From positions 1 to 55,933 of the forward strand of contig NZ_JAIVLH010000029.1 of the NCBI RefSeq assembly GCF_020524345.1: 55,933 bases of DNA, given 5' to 3'. Below, in pieces: positions 10,818 to 20,626 of this stretch (within the stretch, counting starts at the first letter, position 1; every line of letters starts with the position of its first letter). The stretch is from Metabacillus niabensis (GTDB lineage Bacteria > Bacillota > Bacilli > Bacillales > Bacillaceae). The translations under genes were made by a program, and so were the position numbers. Below the pieces are notes generated by a model, which was not told the DNA's origin, did not search any database, and worked only from the letters and a program-made list of their open reading frames with translations.

Positions 10818-11588
10818 TTACTCATTCACATTACGTTTATAGATTAGTTGCAGGCCTCGCAGTGTTAAGAAGGGATCTACAATATCAATACAATCTGATT
10901 CTTTTGCAATAAGGGTTGCAAGGCCGCCGGTTGCAATAACTTTCGGCACCTCCTTAGATTGTTCCTTCATTCGCTTAACAATACCCTCGACTTGTCCTAC
11001 ATATCCATATAATATCCCTGACTGCATTGCACTAACTGTATTTTTTCCAATAATGTGATCAGGGCGTGTAATTTCTATTCTTGGCAATTTTGCTGCTCGT
11101 GAATAAAGAGCTTCCGTAGAAATATTTATTCCCGGGGCAATAGCTCCCCCCATATATTGCTTGTGTCCATCTATATAACAATATGTAGTTGCTGTGCCAA
11201 AATCCACAATGATAAGTGGGCTACCATAGTCTTGTATACCTGCAACTGCATTTACAATCCGGTCCGCTCCAACTTCTCTCGGGTTTTCATACTTAATATT
11301 GAGTCCTGTTTTTATTCCAGGTCCTACGACTAACGGCTTTATATCGAAATATTTACTGCACATTCTTTCTAGTGCAAACATAATAGGAGGAACAACAGAT
11401 GAAATAATAATCCCCTCAATTTCTTGAAAAGATATGCCTTCATGTTCAAAAAGATTTTTAATAAGCATGCCAAATTCATCTTCAGTCTTATTACGGCTAG
11501 TCTCAATTCTCCAATGATGTTTTAATGTATCTTGACCATATACCCCTAAGACGGTATTTGTATTTCCAACGTCCAATACTAAAATCAT
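10818..11588 (-). CDS. coaX: Type III pantothenate kinase
   Basis: Phosphorylates pantothenate in the first step of coenzyme A synthesis. It belongs to the acetate-kinase/Hsp70/actin ATPase fold: phosphate-1 motif [11 protein letters not shown] at the N-terminus, [10 protein letters not shown] and [10 protein letters not shown] centrally, then GGAIAPGI. I use the ATG at 11588 (256 residues), 5 nt after GGTGA. The frame is also open to a GTG at 11600. Type III kinases, unlike the E. coli CoaA type, are not feedback-inhibited by CoA. Confidence 0.96.
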   Translation of the reverse strand: MILVLDVGNTNTVLGVYGQDTLKHHWRIETSRNKTEDEFGMLIKNLFEHEGISFQEIEGIIISSVVPPIMFALERMCSKYFDIKPLVVGPGIKTGLNIKYENPREVGADRIVNAVAGIQDYGSPLIIVDFGTATTYCYIDGHKQYMGGAIAPGINISTEALYSRAAKLPRIEITRPDHIIGKNTVSAMQSGILYGYVGQVEGIVKRMKEQSKEVPKVIATGGLATLIAKESDCIDIVDPFLTLRGLQLIYKRNVNE

Positions 11589-11709
11589 AAGAATCACCAC
11601 TTTGTCTTGTTCTATTTTTCAATACCGTATTATTTTATCACAAAGTACCTTGTCTTCCATATTCGTAGGTCACTTGCAAAAGAAAAGCTTTATTATGTGC
11701 TTATACGAA

Positions 11710-11741
11710 TAAAAGACCGATGACAGATGTCACCGATCTTT
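11710..11741 (-). terminator. ftsH terminator
   Basis: 14-bp stem (11728-11741 with 11712-11725, including two G-U pairs) and a 2-nt loop, directly after the ftsH stop and ending in TCTTTTA. It separates ftsH from coaX. Confidence 0.85.
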
Positions 11742-11753
11742 AGGCTAGAAAAG

Positions 11754-13685
11754 TTATTTATCAGAAGAGCTATCCTCTTCTTTTTTTGTATGAATGTTGA
11801 CTTTTATATCCTCTGATTTCTCTTCTTTGTCGTTATTAACAACAACAGGACGATCAGGGAGTTTTCCTGTTTCAACAAGGCTTGAAATTTGAGCCGCATC
11901 AAGTGTTTCCACTTCTAGCAATGTTTGAGCAACAAGCTCTAGCTTTTCGCGGTTTTCTGTTAGAATTTGACGCGCTCTTTCATATGATTCCTTAATGAAA
12001 CGTTGGATTTCCATATCAATTTCATGAGCGATAGCATCACTGTAGTTTTGTTCATTATGAAGATCTCTTCCTAAGAACACTTGACCACCTTGTGATTGGC
12101 CAAATTGTAATGGTCCAAGCTTTTCACTCATTCCATATTCAGTTACCATTTTTCTGGCAATATTTGTTGCTCTTTGGAAGTCATTATGAGCACCTGTACT
12201 TACTTCACCGAAGATAATTTCTTCAGCAACACGGCCGCCGAGCAGTCCTGTTATCTTATCCAGTAATTCAGGTTTCGTCATGAAGTAACGATCTTCTTTT
12301 GGAAGCATAACAGCATATCCACCAGCTTGACCACGAGGGACGATTGTTACCTTGTGTACCATATCCGCTTCATCTAAAACAACACCAATAATTGTGTGTC
12401 CCGCTTCATGATAAGCAACAATATTTCGTTCCTTCTTAGAGATAACACGACTCTTCTTCGATGGTCCGGCGATAACGCGATCTGTTGCCTCATCAAGGTC
12501 CGTATTATCAATTTTCTTCTTATCTTGTCTAGCAGCTACTAGAGCTGCTTCATTTAATAAGTTTTCTAAATCTGCACCGGAGAATCCAGGTGTACGGGCA
12601 GCAATTGCTTTTAAGTCAACAGATTCATCCAGTGGTTTATTGCGGGCATGTACTTTAAGTACAGCCTCCCGACCATTTACATCTGGGCGATCAACTGTAA
12701 TTTGACGGTCAAATCGTCCCGGACGAAGTAATGCAGGATCTAAAATATCAGGTCTATTTGTTGCAGCAATAATGATAATTCCTTCATTTGCTCCAAAACC
12801 ATCCATTTCAACAAGCAATTGGTTCAATGTTTGCTCACGTTCATCATGGCCTCCACCTAAACCAGCACCACGTTGACGCCCTACAGCATCAATTTCATCA
12901 ATGAAAATAATACATGGTGCGTTCTTTTTCGCATTCTCGAATAAATCACGAACACGAGATGCCCCGACACCGACAAACATTTCTACGAAATCAGATCCGC
13001 TGATGGAGAAGAAAGGTACTCCAGCTTCACCGGCAACGGCTCTCGCAAGTAATGTTTTACCTGTTCCCGGAGGTCCGTTTAAAAGAACACCTTTTGGAAT
13101 TCTTGCACCTAACTCCGCGAATTTTCGAGGGTCTTTTAAGAATTCAACAACCTCTACAAGTTCTTGTTTCTCTTCATCTGCACCCGCTACATCCTTAAAC
13201 TTAACTTTTTTCTTTTCCTCACTGTAAAGCTTAGCTTTACTTTTTCCGAAGTTCATAACACGGCCGCCACCGCCCTGAGCTTGGTTCAATAAGAAGAAGA
13301 AAAGGATAAAGATAATGACGAATGGAATGATGGATGTGAAAAATGTTACCCATCCACTTGTTTCTTCTGCCGGAGCAATGTTCAATTTCTGAACATTGTT
13401 TGCATCAGCAGCCTTGTCAACACGATCTAGCCCCTGTTCAGTTGGTATATATGTTAAAAAGGTTTCGTCTTCTTCATAACCTTTCATTTTACCTCTAACT
13501 TCAAATACACCTCGAACCGGCTGTACGGTCATTTCTGTAACATTTCCACCATTTAAGTCTGAAATGAACTCATTATACGTTATTTGCTCTGTTTTAGGAT
13601 TAGCACCTGTAAAAAAGCTAACAACTCCAATGATGACTAAAAATATAAGTAAATAAAATATGGTATTACGGAAGATCCGATTCAT
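11754..13685 (-). CDS. ftsH: ATP-dependent membrane zinc metalloprotease FtsH
   Basis: Degrades membrane and regulatory proteins. In B. subtilis it is needed for normal sporulation, salt and heat responses. The 643 residues contain two membrane segments (about 8-26 and 113-134) flanking an extracytoplasmic loop, the AAA ATPase (Walker A GPPGTGKT 204-211, Walker B about 258-268, second region of homology about 307-327) and the M41 protease site HEAGH (426-430). The acidic and lysine-rich C-terminal tail is typical. GGGAGGAGG precedes the start. Confidence 0.98.
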   Translation of the reverse strand: MNRIFRNTIFYLLIFLVIIGVVSFFTGANPKTEQITYNEFISDLNGGNVTEMTVQPVRGVFEVRGKMKGYEEDETFLTYIPTEQGLDRVDKAADANNVQKLNIAPAEETSGWVTFFTSIIPFVIIFILFFFLLNQAQGGGGRVMNFGKSKAKLYSEEKKKVKFKDVAGADEEKQELVEVVEFLKDPRKFAELGARIPKGVLLNGPPGTGKTLLARAVAGEAGVPFFSISGSDFVEMFVGVGASRVRDLFENAKKNAPCIIFIDEIDAVGRQRGAGLGGGHDEREQTLNQLLVEMDGFGANEGIIIIAATNRPDILDPALLRPGRFDRQITVDRPDVNGREAVLKVHARNKPLDESVDLKAIAARTPGFSGADLENLLNEAALVAARQDKKKIDNTDLDEATDRVIAGPSKKSRVISKKERNIVAYHEAGHTIIGVVLDEADMVHKVTIVPRGQAGGYAVMLPKEDRYFMTKPELLDKITGLLGGRVAEEIIFGEVSTGAHNDFQRATNIARKMVTEYGMSEKLGPLQFGQSQGGQVFLGRDLHNEQNYSDAIAHEIDMEIQRFIKESYERARQILTENREKLELVAQTLLEVETLDAAQISSLVETGKLPDRPVVVNNDKEEKSEDIKVNIHTKKEEDSSSDK

Positions 13686-13722
13686 TCCTTACCTCCTCCC
13701 ACAGTAAACACAACTATTTTAA

Positions 13723-13752
13723 ATAGTATCATAGAAAATCATGGTAATACAA
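13723..13752 (-). promoter_or_regulatory. Candidate ftsH promoter
   Basis: Minus strand: TTGTAT (13752-13747), 18-bp spacer, TACTAT (13728-13723) with an extended TGA just before the -10. It is in the 83-bp hpt-ftsH gap, which shows no terminator, so ftsH may also be read from the tilS-hpt transcript. Confidence 0.55.
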
Positions 13753-13768
13753 CAAATTAGAATACTGA

Positions 13769-14308
13769 TTATTTTTGATAAATCTCAGGCTTTAACACAC
13801 CGATATATGGAAGGTTTCGATATTTTTCAATATAATCCAATCCATAACCAACAACAAATGCATCTGGCACTTCAAATCCTACATAATCTGCATTAATATC
13901 GGCTTTTCTACCTGTTGGCTTATCAAGTAACGTAACAATTTTAATTGATTTTGCCTTACGATAACGGAATAGTTTAACTAAATAACTTAATGTTAAACCA
14001 CTATCAATGATATCCTCGATAATAAGAATATCTCTTCCTTCTACTGAAGTATCCAAATCCTTAATAATCTTTACTTCACCGGAAGAAACTGTGGATGTAC
14101 CATAACTTGAAACATCCATAAAATCCATTTCCAAGTATGTATCAATGTTTTTTAAAAGATCACCCATAAAAGGCATTGCACCTTTTAAAACACCAATTGC
14201 AAGTGGGAAACTGTCTTTATATTCCTCTGTTAAGACCTTTCCTAGTTCTTTTACTTTTTCCTGGATTTGCTCAGTTGTAACTAAAATTTCTTGAATATCT
14301 TGTCTCAT
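13769..14308 (-). CDS. hpt: Hypoxanthine phosphoribosyltransferase
   Basis: Salvages hypoxanthine (and guanine) using PRPP. The 179-residue type I phosphoribosyltransferase contains the PRPP-binding loop [13 protein letters not shown] and the early [14 protein letters not shown] segment. It follows tilS by 21 bp. The tilS-hpt-ftsH order is conserved in Bacillus; in B. subtilis TilS and HprT have been reported to act together in controlling ftsH. Confidence 0.97.
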   Translation of the reverse strand: MRQDIQEILVTTEQIQEKVKELGKVLTEEYKDSFPLAIGVLKGAMPFMGDLLKNIDTYLEMDFMDVSSYGTSTVSSGEVKIIKDLDTSVEGRDILIIEDIIDSGLTLSYLVKLFRYRKAKSIKIVTLLDKPTGRKADINADYVGFEVPDAFVVGYGLDYIEKYRNLPYIGVLKPEIYQK

Positions 14309-14329
14309 TAATGTGCGCCCCCTAGAAGA

Positions 14330-15712
14330 TTAGCTTCTAAATTCTAATACAATACATCTATCCCCATCGTTATTCCCGGCTTCTAGATTCGATTTTTTGA
14401 GGCCTGGAATCCAAAGGATATTCCCTTTCCCATCTTCTACGATCGGCCAAGAATTTCGGCTATGTAATGGAATTTTTTCATCAATAAATATATCTTTGAC
14501 TTTTTTCCTGCCGTTCATGCCTTTCAATTTAATTTTATCTCCCTGTTTTCTCGTACGAACGATTAAAGGCTCAGTTAAATCTCTTTCACTCAGCAGGAAA
14601 ATATTGTTTCCTTTTTTTGCTATTGGAATCTCCTGAGTTATATAACAAGATATACTATACCCATTTGGAAGTTTAACCACAGAGGGAATTTCAAGTACAT
14701 GACAGTATTCTCTACCTTCATCATGTTCAAAAGTAAACAAACATGTCTGATAGGATTTTATCACTTTAAGACCGTTTGGATAATCTAGTGACCCTGAAGG
14801 ATGTTCCTGTGAGAGCAATGATTGTAAGCTCTCGATATGTATTGAAGAAAGGGAAGATGGAATATTTTCATATAGATAGTTTAATATTAGTTTAATCCCT
14901 CTTCTTTGTAAAGGCAAAGGTAGGCTTAGAAACCCTTTGATATCCATTTCAACAACGAATTTTTCTTTCCTTTTGATTACTGTATTCATGTTTTTTTCAG
15001 TTAATGCATGTAAATACGTTTCATCCTCCAGCAAGGTTTCACTAAAATACTGAAATTTTTCATGAACAAGCGGATTTTCCTGTTTTAGAAAAGGAAGCAC
15101 ATATTTTCTAAATCTATTTCTTGTGTAATCTGTACTTTCATTGCTGGGATCGAACCTGGGCATTAAGTTATTCTTATTGCAATAATTAAGGATTTGTTGC
15201 TTGGAGAATTCTAGTAACGGTCTAATGATGTACCCATTATGAAATGGTCTCACCCGTTTGATACCAGCTAAAGCTTCACCAGTATTACCTCTAACCATTC
15301 TCATGAGGATGGTTTCAACCTGATCATCACCATGGTGGCCTAATGCCAAGTATGGTGAATGATACTTATCCATAACCTCTTTAAAAAACCGATATCTGCA
15401 TTCTCTAGCTGCTACTTGTGAACTCAATTGATTCTTTTTTGCATAAGCTTTAACATCAATTTGATATGTTTTACAGATAATTCCCCGCTCAATACAGAAT
15501 GCTATAACAAATTCCATTTCTGCTTGAGATTGTTTACCTCTAAACATATGGTCAACATGAGCAGCCACTACAGTTAAATCCAAACTCTCCCTATGTTTGT
15601 AAAACATATCGAGTAATGCTAAAGAATCAGGTCCTCCTGAAACACCAACAACAATCGTTGATCCCTTTTTAACTAGTTGCTGTTGTCGAATCAGGATATC
15701 TAAATTTTTCAC
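14330..15712 (-). CDS. tilS: tRNA(Ile)-lysidine synthetase
   Basis: Adds lysine to the wobble C of the CAU-anticodon tRNA-Ile so that it reads AUA; essential in B. subtilis. The N-terminal PP-loop ATPase motif SGGPDS sits at residues 25-30, followed by the ALGHHGDDQVETILMR region. The C-terminal part (from about 350) matches the substrate-recognition domain, ending in a lysidine-synthetase-type NSWPIVED/GNILWIPG block. The start is GTG at 15712, with GAGGGG 6 nt upstream. The region 15713-15853, upstream, shows only A/T-rich sequence. Confidence 0.96.
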   Translation of the reverse strand: MKNLDILIRQQQLVKKGSTIVVGVSGGPDSLALLDMFYKHRESLDLTVVAAHVDHMFRGKQSQAEMEFVIAFCIERGIICKTYQIDVKAYAKKNQLSSQVAARECRYRFFKEVMDKYHSPYLALGHHGDDQVETILMRMVRGNTGEALAGIKRVRPFHNGYIIRPLLEFSKQQILNYCNKNNLMPRFDPSNESTDYTRNRFRKYVLPFLKQENPLVHEKFQYFSETLLEDETYLHALTEKNMNTVIKRKEKFVVEMDIKGFLSLPLPLQRRGIKLILNYLYENIPSSLSSIHIESLQSLLSQEHPSGSLDYPNGLKVIKSYQTCLFTFEHDEGREYCHVLEIPSVVKLPNGYSISCYITQEIPIAKKGNNIFLLSERDLTEPLIVRTRKQGDKIKLKGMNGRKKVKDIFIDEKIPLHSRNSWPIVEDGKGNILWIPGLKKSNLEAGNNDGDRCIVLEFRS

Positions 15713-15853
15713 CTTTTTCCCCTCTTTATACGATATTCCTCAATGTATTTTCATATATTAATCCTACCATTATTTTATCTAAAAAAACAAAAAAGAAGGT
15801 CCAGTTCACATATTCAACATATTTTCACCTGAAAATTTAAATGCATCTAGATA

Positions 15854-16864
15854 TTATAAGAGAACATGATAAACATATAAGGAATAAATGACACAGACTC
15901 CTATTAAAATCACAACTGTTTCAAAAAAATAATTGGCTTTCTTTTTCTTCTTTTTCACTTGCTGCCTTGTCTGCTGTGTAGGTTTTTTCGGATGACTTGA
16001 TTTAGGAGAACTCTGCTTTGGAACTTTTGACTTATAAGTGTTTGAAGATGGAGTTCCTTTACTCGCTTTCATAGAAAGCAACTGGATAAAATCAGCTTTC
16101 ATTTCCCCGGCACTATTGTATTTCCCCATCAACGCCTTATCTAAAACATCCTGATATTTTACCAAAAAAGAGTGTTGCCGTATTTTTTCGGTTAGCTGAC
16201 CTTTCCCGTCACGATCACTGACTTTTTTAAAACGTTTGGGATATGCGGCATTCATCATAATCATCGCAACTGAAAACAAATCATATGTTGGCTCTGCCTT
16301 TCGATTTCCCATTCCCCAATAACCGCGGTCAAAAAACTCCGTAAATTCTTTTATAGACCTACCCTGCTGTGTCGTTCCACCAACATCTATACATCTAATT
16401 CTCGGCGGAGGACCTGAAACAATTAAATTTTCCGGTTTTAAATCCCCAAATACCCATCCCTCTTGATGAAGTTTTTCTAAATTAGTTAAAAGCTGAAGAG
16501 TTAGTACACCTGCCCATTCTATCCCTCTTTGCTCAGTAAACTCAAGGAAGTTATTACCTTGTACATATTCCATTACATAAAATGAAACTAACTTTTGAGA
16601 GTGATGAATCCAATCGTCCACATCAAGTAAAGAAGGCCCAAGTAAAGTACCTTGGACCTTAGAGAAATGTTTAAGTACATTTACCTCAGATGTAATTGAC
16701 ATGTTGTTTTCGCTAAGCTTGATTGCTACGTTCCCTCTTCTACTATCTGCCAAATATACATTACCTGTTGCACCTTGTCCTAAGGCCTTAATGATTGTAT
16801 AACGCTCCTGGTTCCATTTGCCTGTAATAATTGAACCAGGGGTAAGGTTACATACTTGATTCAT
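15854..16864 (-). CDS. yabT: Forespore Hanks-type Ser/Thr kinase YabT
   Basis: Eukaryotic-like protein kinase. Visible are a glycine-rich loop (GQGATGNVYLA), the invariant lysine in VAIKLSE, an atypical catalytic loop FGDLKPENLIV, DVGG in place of DFG, and a C-terminal membrane helix after a lysine-rich tract (PKQSSPKSSHPKK, then KKKKKK). B. subtilis YabT phosphorylates RecA during sporulation and is activated by DNA; the basic tract before the membrane helix would fit that. I use the ATG at 16864 (weak AAGAAGAG); an earlier ATG at 16882 has no ribosome site. It overlaps yabS. Confidence 0.93.
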   Translation of the reverse strand: MNQVCNLTPGSIITGKWNQERYTIIKALGQGATGNVYLADSRRGNVAIKLSENNMSITSEVNVLKHFSKVQGTLLGPSLLDVDDWIHHSQKLVSFYVMEYVQGNNFLEFTEQRGIEWAGVLTLQLLTNLEKLHQEGWVFGDLKPENLIVSGPPPRIRCIDVGGTTQQGRSIKEFTEFFDRGYWGMGNRKAEPTYDLFSVAMIMMNAAYPKRFKKVSDRDGKGQLTEKIRQHSFLVKYQDVLDKALMGKYNSAGEMKADFIQLLSMKASKGTPSSNTYKSKVPKQSSPKSSHPKKPTQQTRQQVKKKKKKANYFFETVVILIGVCVIYSLYVYHVLL

Positions 16865-17585
16865 CGTAGTACTCTTCTTCATTTTTTAATAAATTTCTAA
16901 GGGAACGTTTTTTCTTAAATTGCTGTATAGCTTCTCTAATCGCAGGACCAGTTGGTGTAATACCTCCTGTTGATAATTTAGGAAAGATGGATGATAAAGA
17001 TTCAAGCCTAGGAGTCCAATCAAGTACCCTTTCAACGTCATCTTTTTTCCCAGGAAATACTGAAACTGAAAAACGATTATCCCCTATCCTTGAATTTAAA
17101 CTAATGGATAGATCCAGCAGGGCTTCCTTCACTGTTGGAAGTTTTGGCTTCATACTGGCACTTGTATCAACTAAAATAAGAATCTCAAGGCTCGTAGTTT
17201 CACCAAGTTCATCTACTACTTCCATCACTTCTCCTCTTTTTTCTGGAGGTAGTTCTTCCATTGATGTATGTTTGCCTAAAATTTGTTGAAGCTCTTTATT
17301 TACTACACCCTGGAGAGTTTGTGTCATTGCCTTTCTTGTCACATGTTGAACTGTTTGTGAAAGTTGATGAGCATAGACAATTTGATGCACACCTCCACCT
17401 GACATAGCAATTCCTTCTACCTCTTGAAGAGATTCCTGATCTATTACATTTTCTTCTAATACACCAATAACGTTAACAGTAATACCCTGCTCTTGTGCTA
17501 GAGCCGCCATCGCAATCGGATCTTCCCCATGATTTGAACAACCATCTGTAATTAATAAGATTTGTTTTAAATGACCCTTTTCCAT
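16848..17585 (-). CDS. yabS: VWA-domain protein YabS
   Basis: A 245-residue cytoplasmic protein with a von Willebrand factor A-like fold: a LLITDGCSNHG strand near the start and a metal-ion-dependent adhesion motif DTSAS at 140-144. The order of elements suggests two half-domains or a permuted VWA. It matches B. subtilis YabS, whose function is not established. It is co-transcribed with the kinase yabT, which starts inside it, and a sigma-F-like promoter precedes it, pointing to forespore expression. AGGAGGGT is its ribosome site. Confidence 0.9.
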   Translation of the reverse strand: MEKGHLKQILLITDGCSNHGEDPIAMAALAQEQGITVNVIGVLEENVIDQESLQEVEGIAMSGGGVHQIVYAHQLSQTVQHVTRKAMTQTLQGVVNKELQQILGKHTSMEELPPEKRGEVMEVVDELGETTSLEILILVDTSASMKPKLPTVKEALLDLSISLNSRIGDNRFSVSVFPGKKDDVERVLDWTPRLESLSSIFPKLSTGGITPTGPAIREAIQQFKKKRSLRNLLKNEEEYYDESSM

Positions 17586-17671
17586 ACTTACCCTCCTAGA
17601 GAGATGTTGCAGTCTCCTGATTTTTCCCCTTGTCCATTGCTACACCGACATATACATAAAAATACTATTAT

Positions 17672-17701
17672 CATACTCGCCAGGAGGGTTTTATTTTATA
17701 C
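17672..17701 (-). promoter_or_regulatory. Candidate sigma-F promoter of yabS-yabT
   Basis: Minus strand: GTATA (17701-17697), exactly 15 bp, then GGCGAGTATG (17681-17672). This fits the sigma-F pattern GYATA-N15-GGnnAnAnT with one mismatch. It begins just past the spoIIE stop. YabT expression is known to be forespore-specific in B. subtilis. Confidence 0.65.
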
Positions 17702-17704
17702 TTC

Positions 17705-20179
17705 TTATCCTATTTTCTTCGATGAAACAGGAATACTTGCCCATTTCGGTGTATTATGCTCAATGGCTGATACCACAACTGTCATATCATCTTCTATCTT
17801 TCCAGATCTCGTTCTAATTACTTCTTCCATGATGAGGTCAGCAATTTCTTGGGGATCAGTTGTTTTCATTTCACTTATTTTTCTTTTCATCCATAAATCA
17901 TGATTTTCTACATGCTTTGGTCCTTCAAAAATACCGTCGCTCATCATGATAAGTAGATCTCCGGCCTTTAGTTTTTCACCTACCACATCAACATCAAAAT
18001 CATCAATGATTCCCATAGGTAAATTACTTGCTTGAATCTTTATAATTTTATCTCCTCTCTTTACAAAGCTTGGGGTTGAGCCAATCTTTAAGAATTTACT
18101 ACTTCCATCTTGCAAATCAACGATTGCTAGATCAAGAGTCGAAAAGATTTCATCTGTTGTTCTTAGAGACAAGATTGAATTAATTGTTTTAATTGCCACC
18201 TTCTCTTCAATACCTGATTGCAGGATTTTTTGTAGAAGCTTAATGGTTTCATTGCTCTCAAAATGGGCCCTTACCCCATTTCCCATTCCATCACTTATCG
18301 CGACAGCAAATTTACCTACACCTAAATCAATCATGGAATAACTATCCCCGGATACTAGTCCTCCTCCTTTAGCTGCATGTGCAACACCTGTTTCAATTCG
18401 GTATTTTTTCGCTGAACCAAATGAAACATGACAGTACCCATTTGGATAATTTGCACATTCTTCTTTTTTAACAATAATGGATTCCTCCAAAATATCTGAA
18501 AGCATTGGAGCAATAATTTTTTCACATTCTCCATGTCCATTACAGAACGGAATACTCATTTCAATATCTACATTCCCTTGTTCCAGACTAAAAATATCAA
18601 CATTGACAATCTCAATTCCAAAGTTTTGTAAAGCATCTAAAATTTGTTCTTCTTGTACAAAATGATTTTCCCTTTCTCTTTTAATTTCCTTCGAGAGGTC
18701 TCCCATCACATTTGAAACACCTAATAATTGTTCAGCAACTAATCGCCTGCTTTCTTGCACCTCTTTCTTTAACTTTTGGTTTGCTTGAAAATAATTAATC
18801 TCCTGTTCGATTGTCTCCTCTACTTTATTTGCCTTTGAACAATGCCTGTCAAATTCTTTCCTTAATTTCATGTTGGATTTATACGTATTTTGTTTATTCT
18901 CATGCATAATGCTTTGCATTAAATCATAGGTTTTATCAAAGTTCTCAACCCAACACTTCTCTTTTTTAAAACAATGCTGACAGGTGCTTTCTGTAATACT
19001 GCTTAAGAATAAGTCGGTCTCACGTTCTTCACTATCATCTTGTTCATCCTTATCATAGAACGTGGCAAAACTTTCTGATAACGCATGAAAAACTTGAGAA
19101 AATTGCTCTACCCTATGAGCTGTCACATCACGAATTTTTCGGACATACTGTTGTTGTTCTTGGGCATGCTCATTTGTCCCGGGTATATGCTTAGCTAATC
19201 TTGCTGTAACCGCCTTAGGTGTTAGTAAAAACAGCAAGATTGCAATCATTGATTCTAGTAATGTTGTCATCAAATCAGCTGAACCTTGTCCATATAAAGA
19301 AATCAATACTGATCCAATTAATAGTCCTATGGCCGTTCCAAACTTTTGTCCTTCACGTAAAAGTCCCCCCAGTAATCCTGAGAAAGCTAATAAACTCATA
19401 TGATATAAATTTCCGACGTTTGCCAGACTGAGAATCAAGCCCGTCACAACCCCAACTGTACAACCAATACTTGATCCACCGATAAATGCAAACAAGAGAA
19501 CAATATATCGTGAGAAAATATGCTCTGCCTGAAGATTTTGGAAAGATACCCCGACAAGTCCAGTCATAACGGAAGCAAGGAGAATCATAATACATATAAT
19601 CTCTTCAACTTTTAACGATTGTTTATATTTACGTGCAGATATCAATGGAATACTTTGCAGAAAAATTAATGTCAAAATAAATGAAAGTCCAGACTCTACT
19701 CCTGCCATCATATAGTCATATAGCATTAACTCTGTTTTTATTGCAAAGGAGTACGCTAGTCTAGTTATCGCTACCGTTCCAAAAATAACAAAAGGAAGGA
19801 CTTTTAATTGATCCTTAAATAAAGAAGAAACGAGCCGATTTAAAATAAGAAATCCGATGATTGAAATTGTAATCACTAAAGCAACCTGAAAGGAAATCGT
19901 TAATCCTCCAGCAATAAGTGATAACCCCGCTAACAAGGCCTTGTCCCTTTTCATTAGTAGAACTGCTCCAAAAAACGGAAGAGCAAATGGCAGTACTTCC
20001 GAAAGAATAATAGCCCGTCCTAATAAAAAACCGATCAATCCATAAATAATTCCTTTGTGTAAGAGGAAAAGCTGGATTCTAGATGAAATTCGATGGAAGA
20101 ATCGATTAACCACCTGTTGGGTTTTTTCCATCCCCAATTCCGATATTGGTTCCATTAACCTTCTTTCTACTTTTTCCAT
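17705..20179 (-). CDS. spoIIE: Stage II sporulation protein E (SpoIIE)
   Basis: Bifunctional sporulation protein: it helps FtsZ assemble at the polar septum and dephosphorylates SpoIIAA to release sigma-F in the forespore. The 824 residues have a polytopic N-terminus (about ten membrane helices up to about residue 320), a central FtsZ-interacting region, and a C-terminal PP2C phosphatase with the metal-binding motifs SGDSYSMID, ISDGMGNGVRA, MMSDGIFEG and IEDDMTVVV. GGGGGA lies 7 nt before the ATG. No terminator is visible between it and yabS. Confidence 0.98.
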   Translation of the reverse strand: MEKVERRLMEPISELGMEKTQQVVNRFFHRISSRIQLFLLHKGIIYGLIGFLLGRAIILSEVLPFALPFFGAVLLMKRDKALLAGLSLIAGGLTISFQVALVITISIIGFLILNRLVSSLFKDQLKVLPFVIFGTVAITRLAYSFAIKTELMLYDYMMAGVESGLSFILTLIFLQSIPLISARKYKQSLKVEEIICIMILLASVMTGLVGVSFQNLQAEHIFSRYIVLLFAFIGGSSIGCTVGVVTGLILSLANVGNLYHMSLLAFSGLLGGLLREGQKFGTAIGLLIGSVLISLYGQGSADLMTTLLESMIAILLFLLTPKAVTARLAKHIPGTNEHAQEQQQYVRKIRDVTAHRVEQFSQVFHALSESFATFYDKDEQDDSEERETDLFLSSITESTCQHCFKKEKCWVENFDKTYDLMQSIMHENKQNTYKSNMKLRKEFDRHCSKANKVEETIEQEINYFQANQKLKKEVQESRRLVAEQLLGVSNVMGDLSKEIKRERENHFVQEEQILDALQNFGIEIVNVDIFSLEQGNVDIEMSIPFCNGHGECEKIIAPMLSDILEESIIVKKEECANYPNGYCHVSFGSAKKYRIETGVAHAAKGGGLVSGDSYSMIDLGVGKFAVAISDGMGNGVRAHFESNETIKLLQKILQSGIEEKVAIKTINSILSLRTTDEIFSTLDLAIVDLQDGSSKFLKIGSTPSFVKRGDKIIKIQASNLPMGIIDDFDVDVVGEKLKAGDLLIMMSDGIFEGPKHVENHDLWMKRKISEMKTTDPQEIADLIMEEVIRTRSGKIEDDMTVVVSAIEHNTPKWASIPVSSKKIG

Positions 20180-20212
20180 TTTTCATTCCCCCACTTATTC
20201 ATGTTGCTTGTA

Positions 20213-20245
20213 ATTATAGCTAAGCTTATGACAGGAATTTGTCAA
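20213..20245 (-). promoter_or_regulatory. spoIIE promoter, sigma-A with 21-bp spacing
   Basis: Minus strand: TTGACA (20245-20240), 21-bp spacer, TATAAT (20218-20213). Both hexamers are consensus, but the spacing is too long for unaided sigma-A RNA polymerase. This is the hallmark of Spo0A-activated spoII promoters in B. subtilis. Confidence 0.92.
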
Positions 20246-20271
20246 AAGAAGGTAGAGTATCTAAGGAACTG

Positions 20272-20297
20272 TTCGACTGTTTTTGAAAAAAGCGACA
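20272..20297 (-). promoter_or_regulatory. Spo0A boxes upstream of spoIIE
   Basis: Two near-matches to the 0A box TGTCGAA on the minus strand: AGTCGAA (20278-20272) and TGTCGCT (20297-20291), 27-57 bp upstream of the -35. They are placed to recruit Spo0A~P to the 21-bp-spaced promoter. Further weak TGTCGA-like words occur at 20361-20367 (plus strand). Confidence 0.7.
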
Positions 20298-20459
20298 AAT
20301 ATCTAAATGAATAGTATTTTTTTCAGCAAGTCTTTCGTCATATTTGTGTGAAACCTGTAATGTCGAGTCAAGAATAGTCAAAAGAAAATTGGAATAGTAT
20401 GAGCATTAATTGGGTAAGGTATAATTTATTCTTTGATTAAGCTCTTTATTGGGGGTTAG

Positions 20460-20585
20460 TTGAATCTCTTGGCATGATGATTGAATTATTGGATACTTTG
20501 GTTGAATTCTTAAAGAATGTGGTTAAATTTTTTTCAATCGTGGTCGAATTCTTATTAATTATGACCGAAATAAGTTTTCACATAA
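20460..20585. repeat. Six-unit 21-bp degenerate tandem array
   Basis: Plus-strand units start at 20460, 20481, 20502, 20523, 20544 and 20565, every one exactly 21 bp apart. Consensus is TTGAATTCTT followed by a less conserved half ending in TGG. The first five units are clear; the sixth is weak. The array fills the gap between the tRNA-operon terminator and the spoIIE control region. Read as protein, one plus frame is open and gives heptads of VExLxxM type, but there is no convincing start. The rest of 20300-20459 holds nothing I recognise. Confidence 0.8.
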
Positions 20586-20616
20586 CAAAAAAACTAGCTG
20601 CAGAACGCAACTAGTT
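20584..20616 (-). terminator. tRNA operon terminator
   Basis: Minus-strand 10-bp stem AACTAGTTGC/GCAGCTAGTT (one G-U pair, 5-nt loop), followed by TTTTTTTG, 10 bp after the tRNA-Glu 3' end. Confidence 0.92.
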
Positions 20617-20626
20617 TCTTCATTGA

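Noticed and set aside
12901-13227. Plus-strand frame of 108 codons opposite the ftsH ATPase domain
   Set aside because: The minus strand encodes invariant Walker motifs across the whole interval; this is a shadow frame.
15713-15853. Terminator after yabT
   Set aside because: T-rich run present on the minus strand, but the preceding inverted repeat pairs poorly.
20460-20585. CRISPR array
   Set aside because: Repeats are degenerate, contiguous with no unique spacers, only 21 bp long, and no cas genes are present.
20441-20613. Small plus-strand protein with leucine/valine heptads from the 21-bp array
   Set aside because: No start codon with a ribosome site, the frame runs into the tRNA terminator, and the 21-bp period alone explains the heptads.
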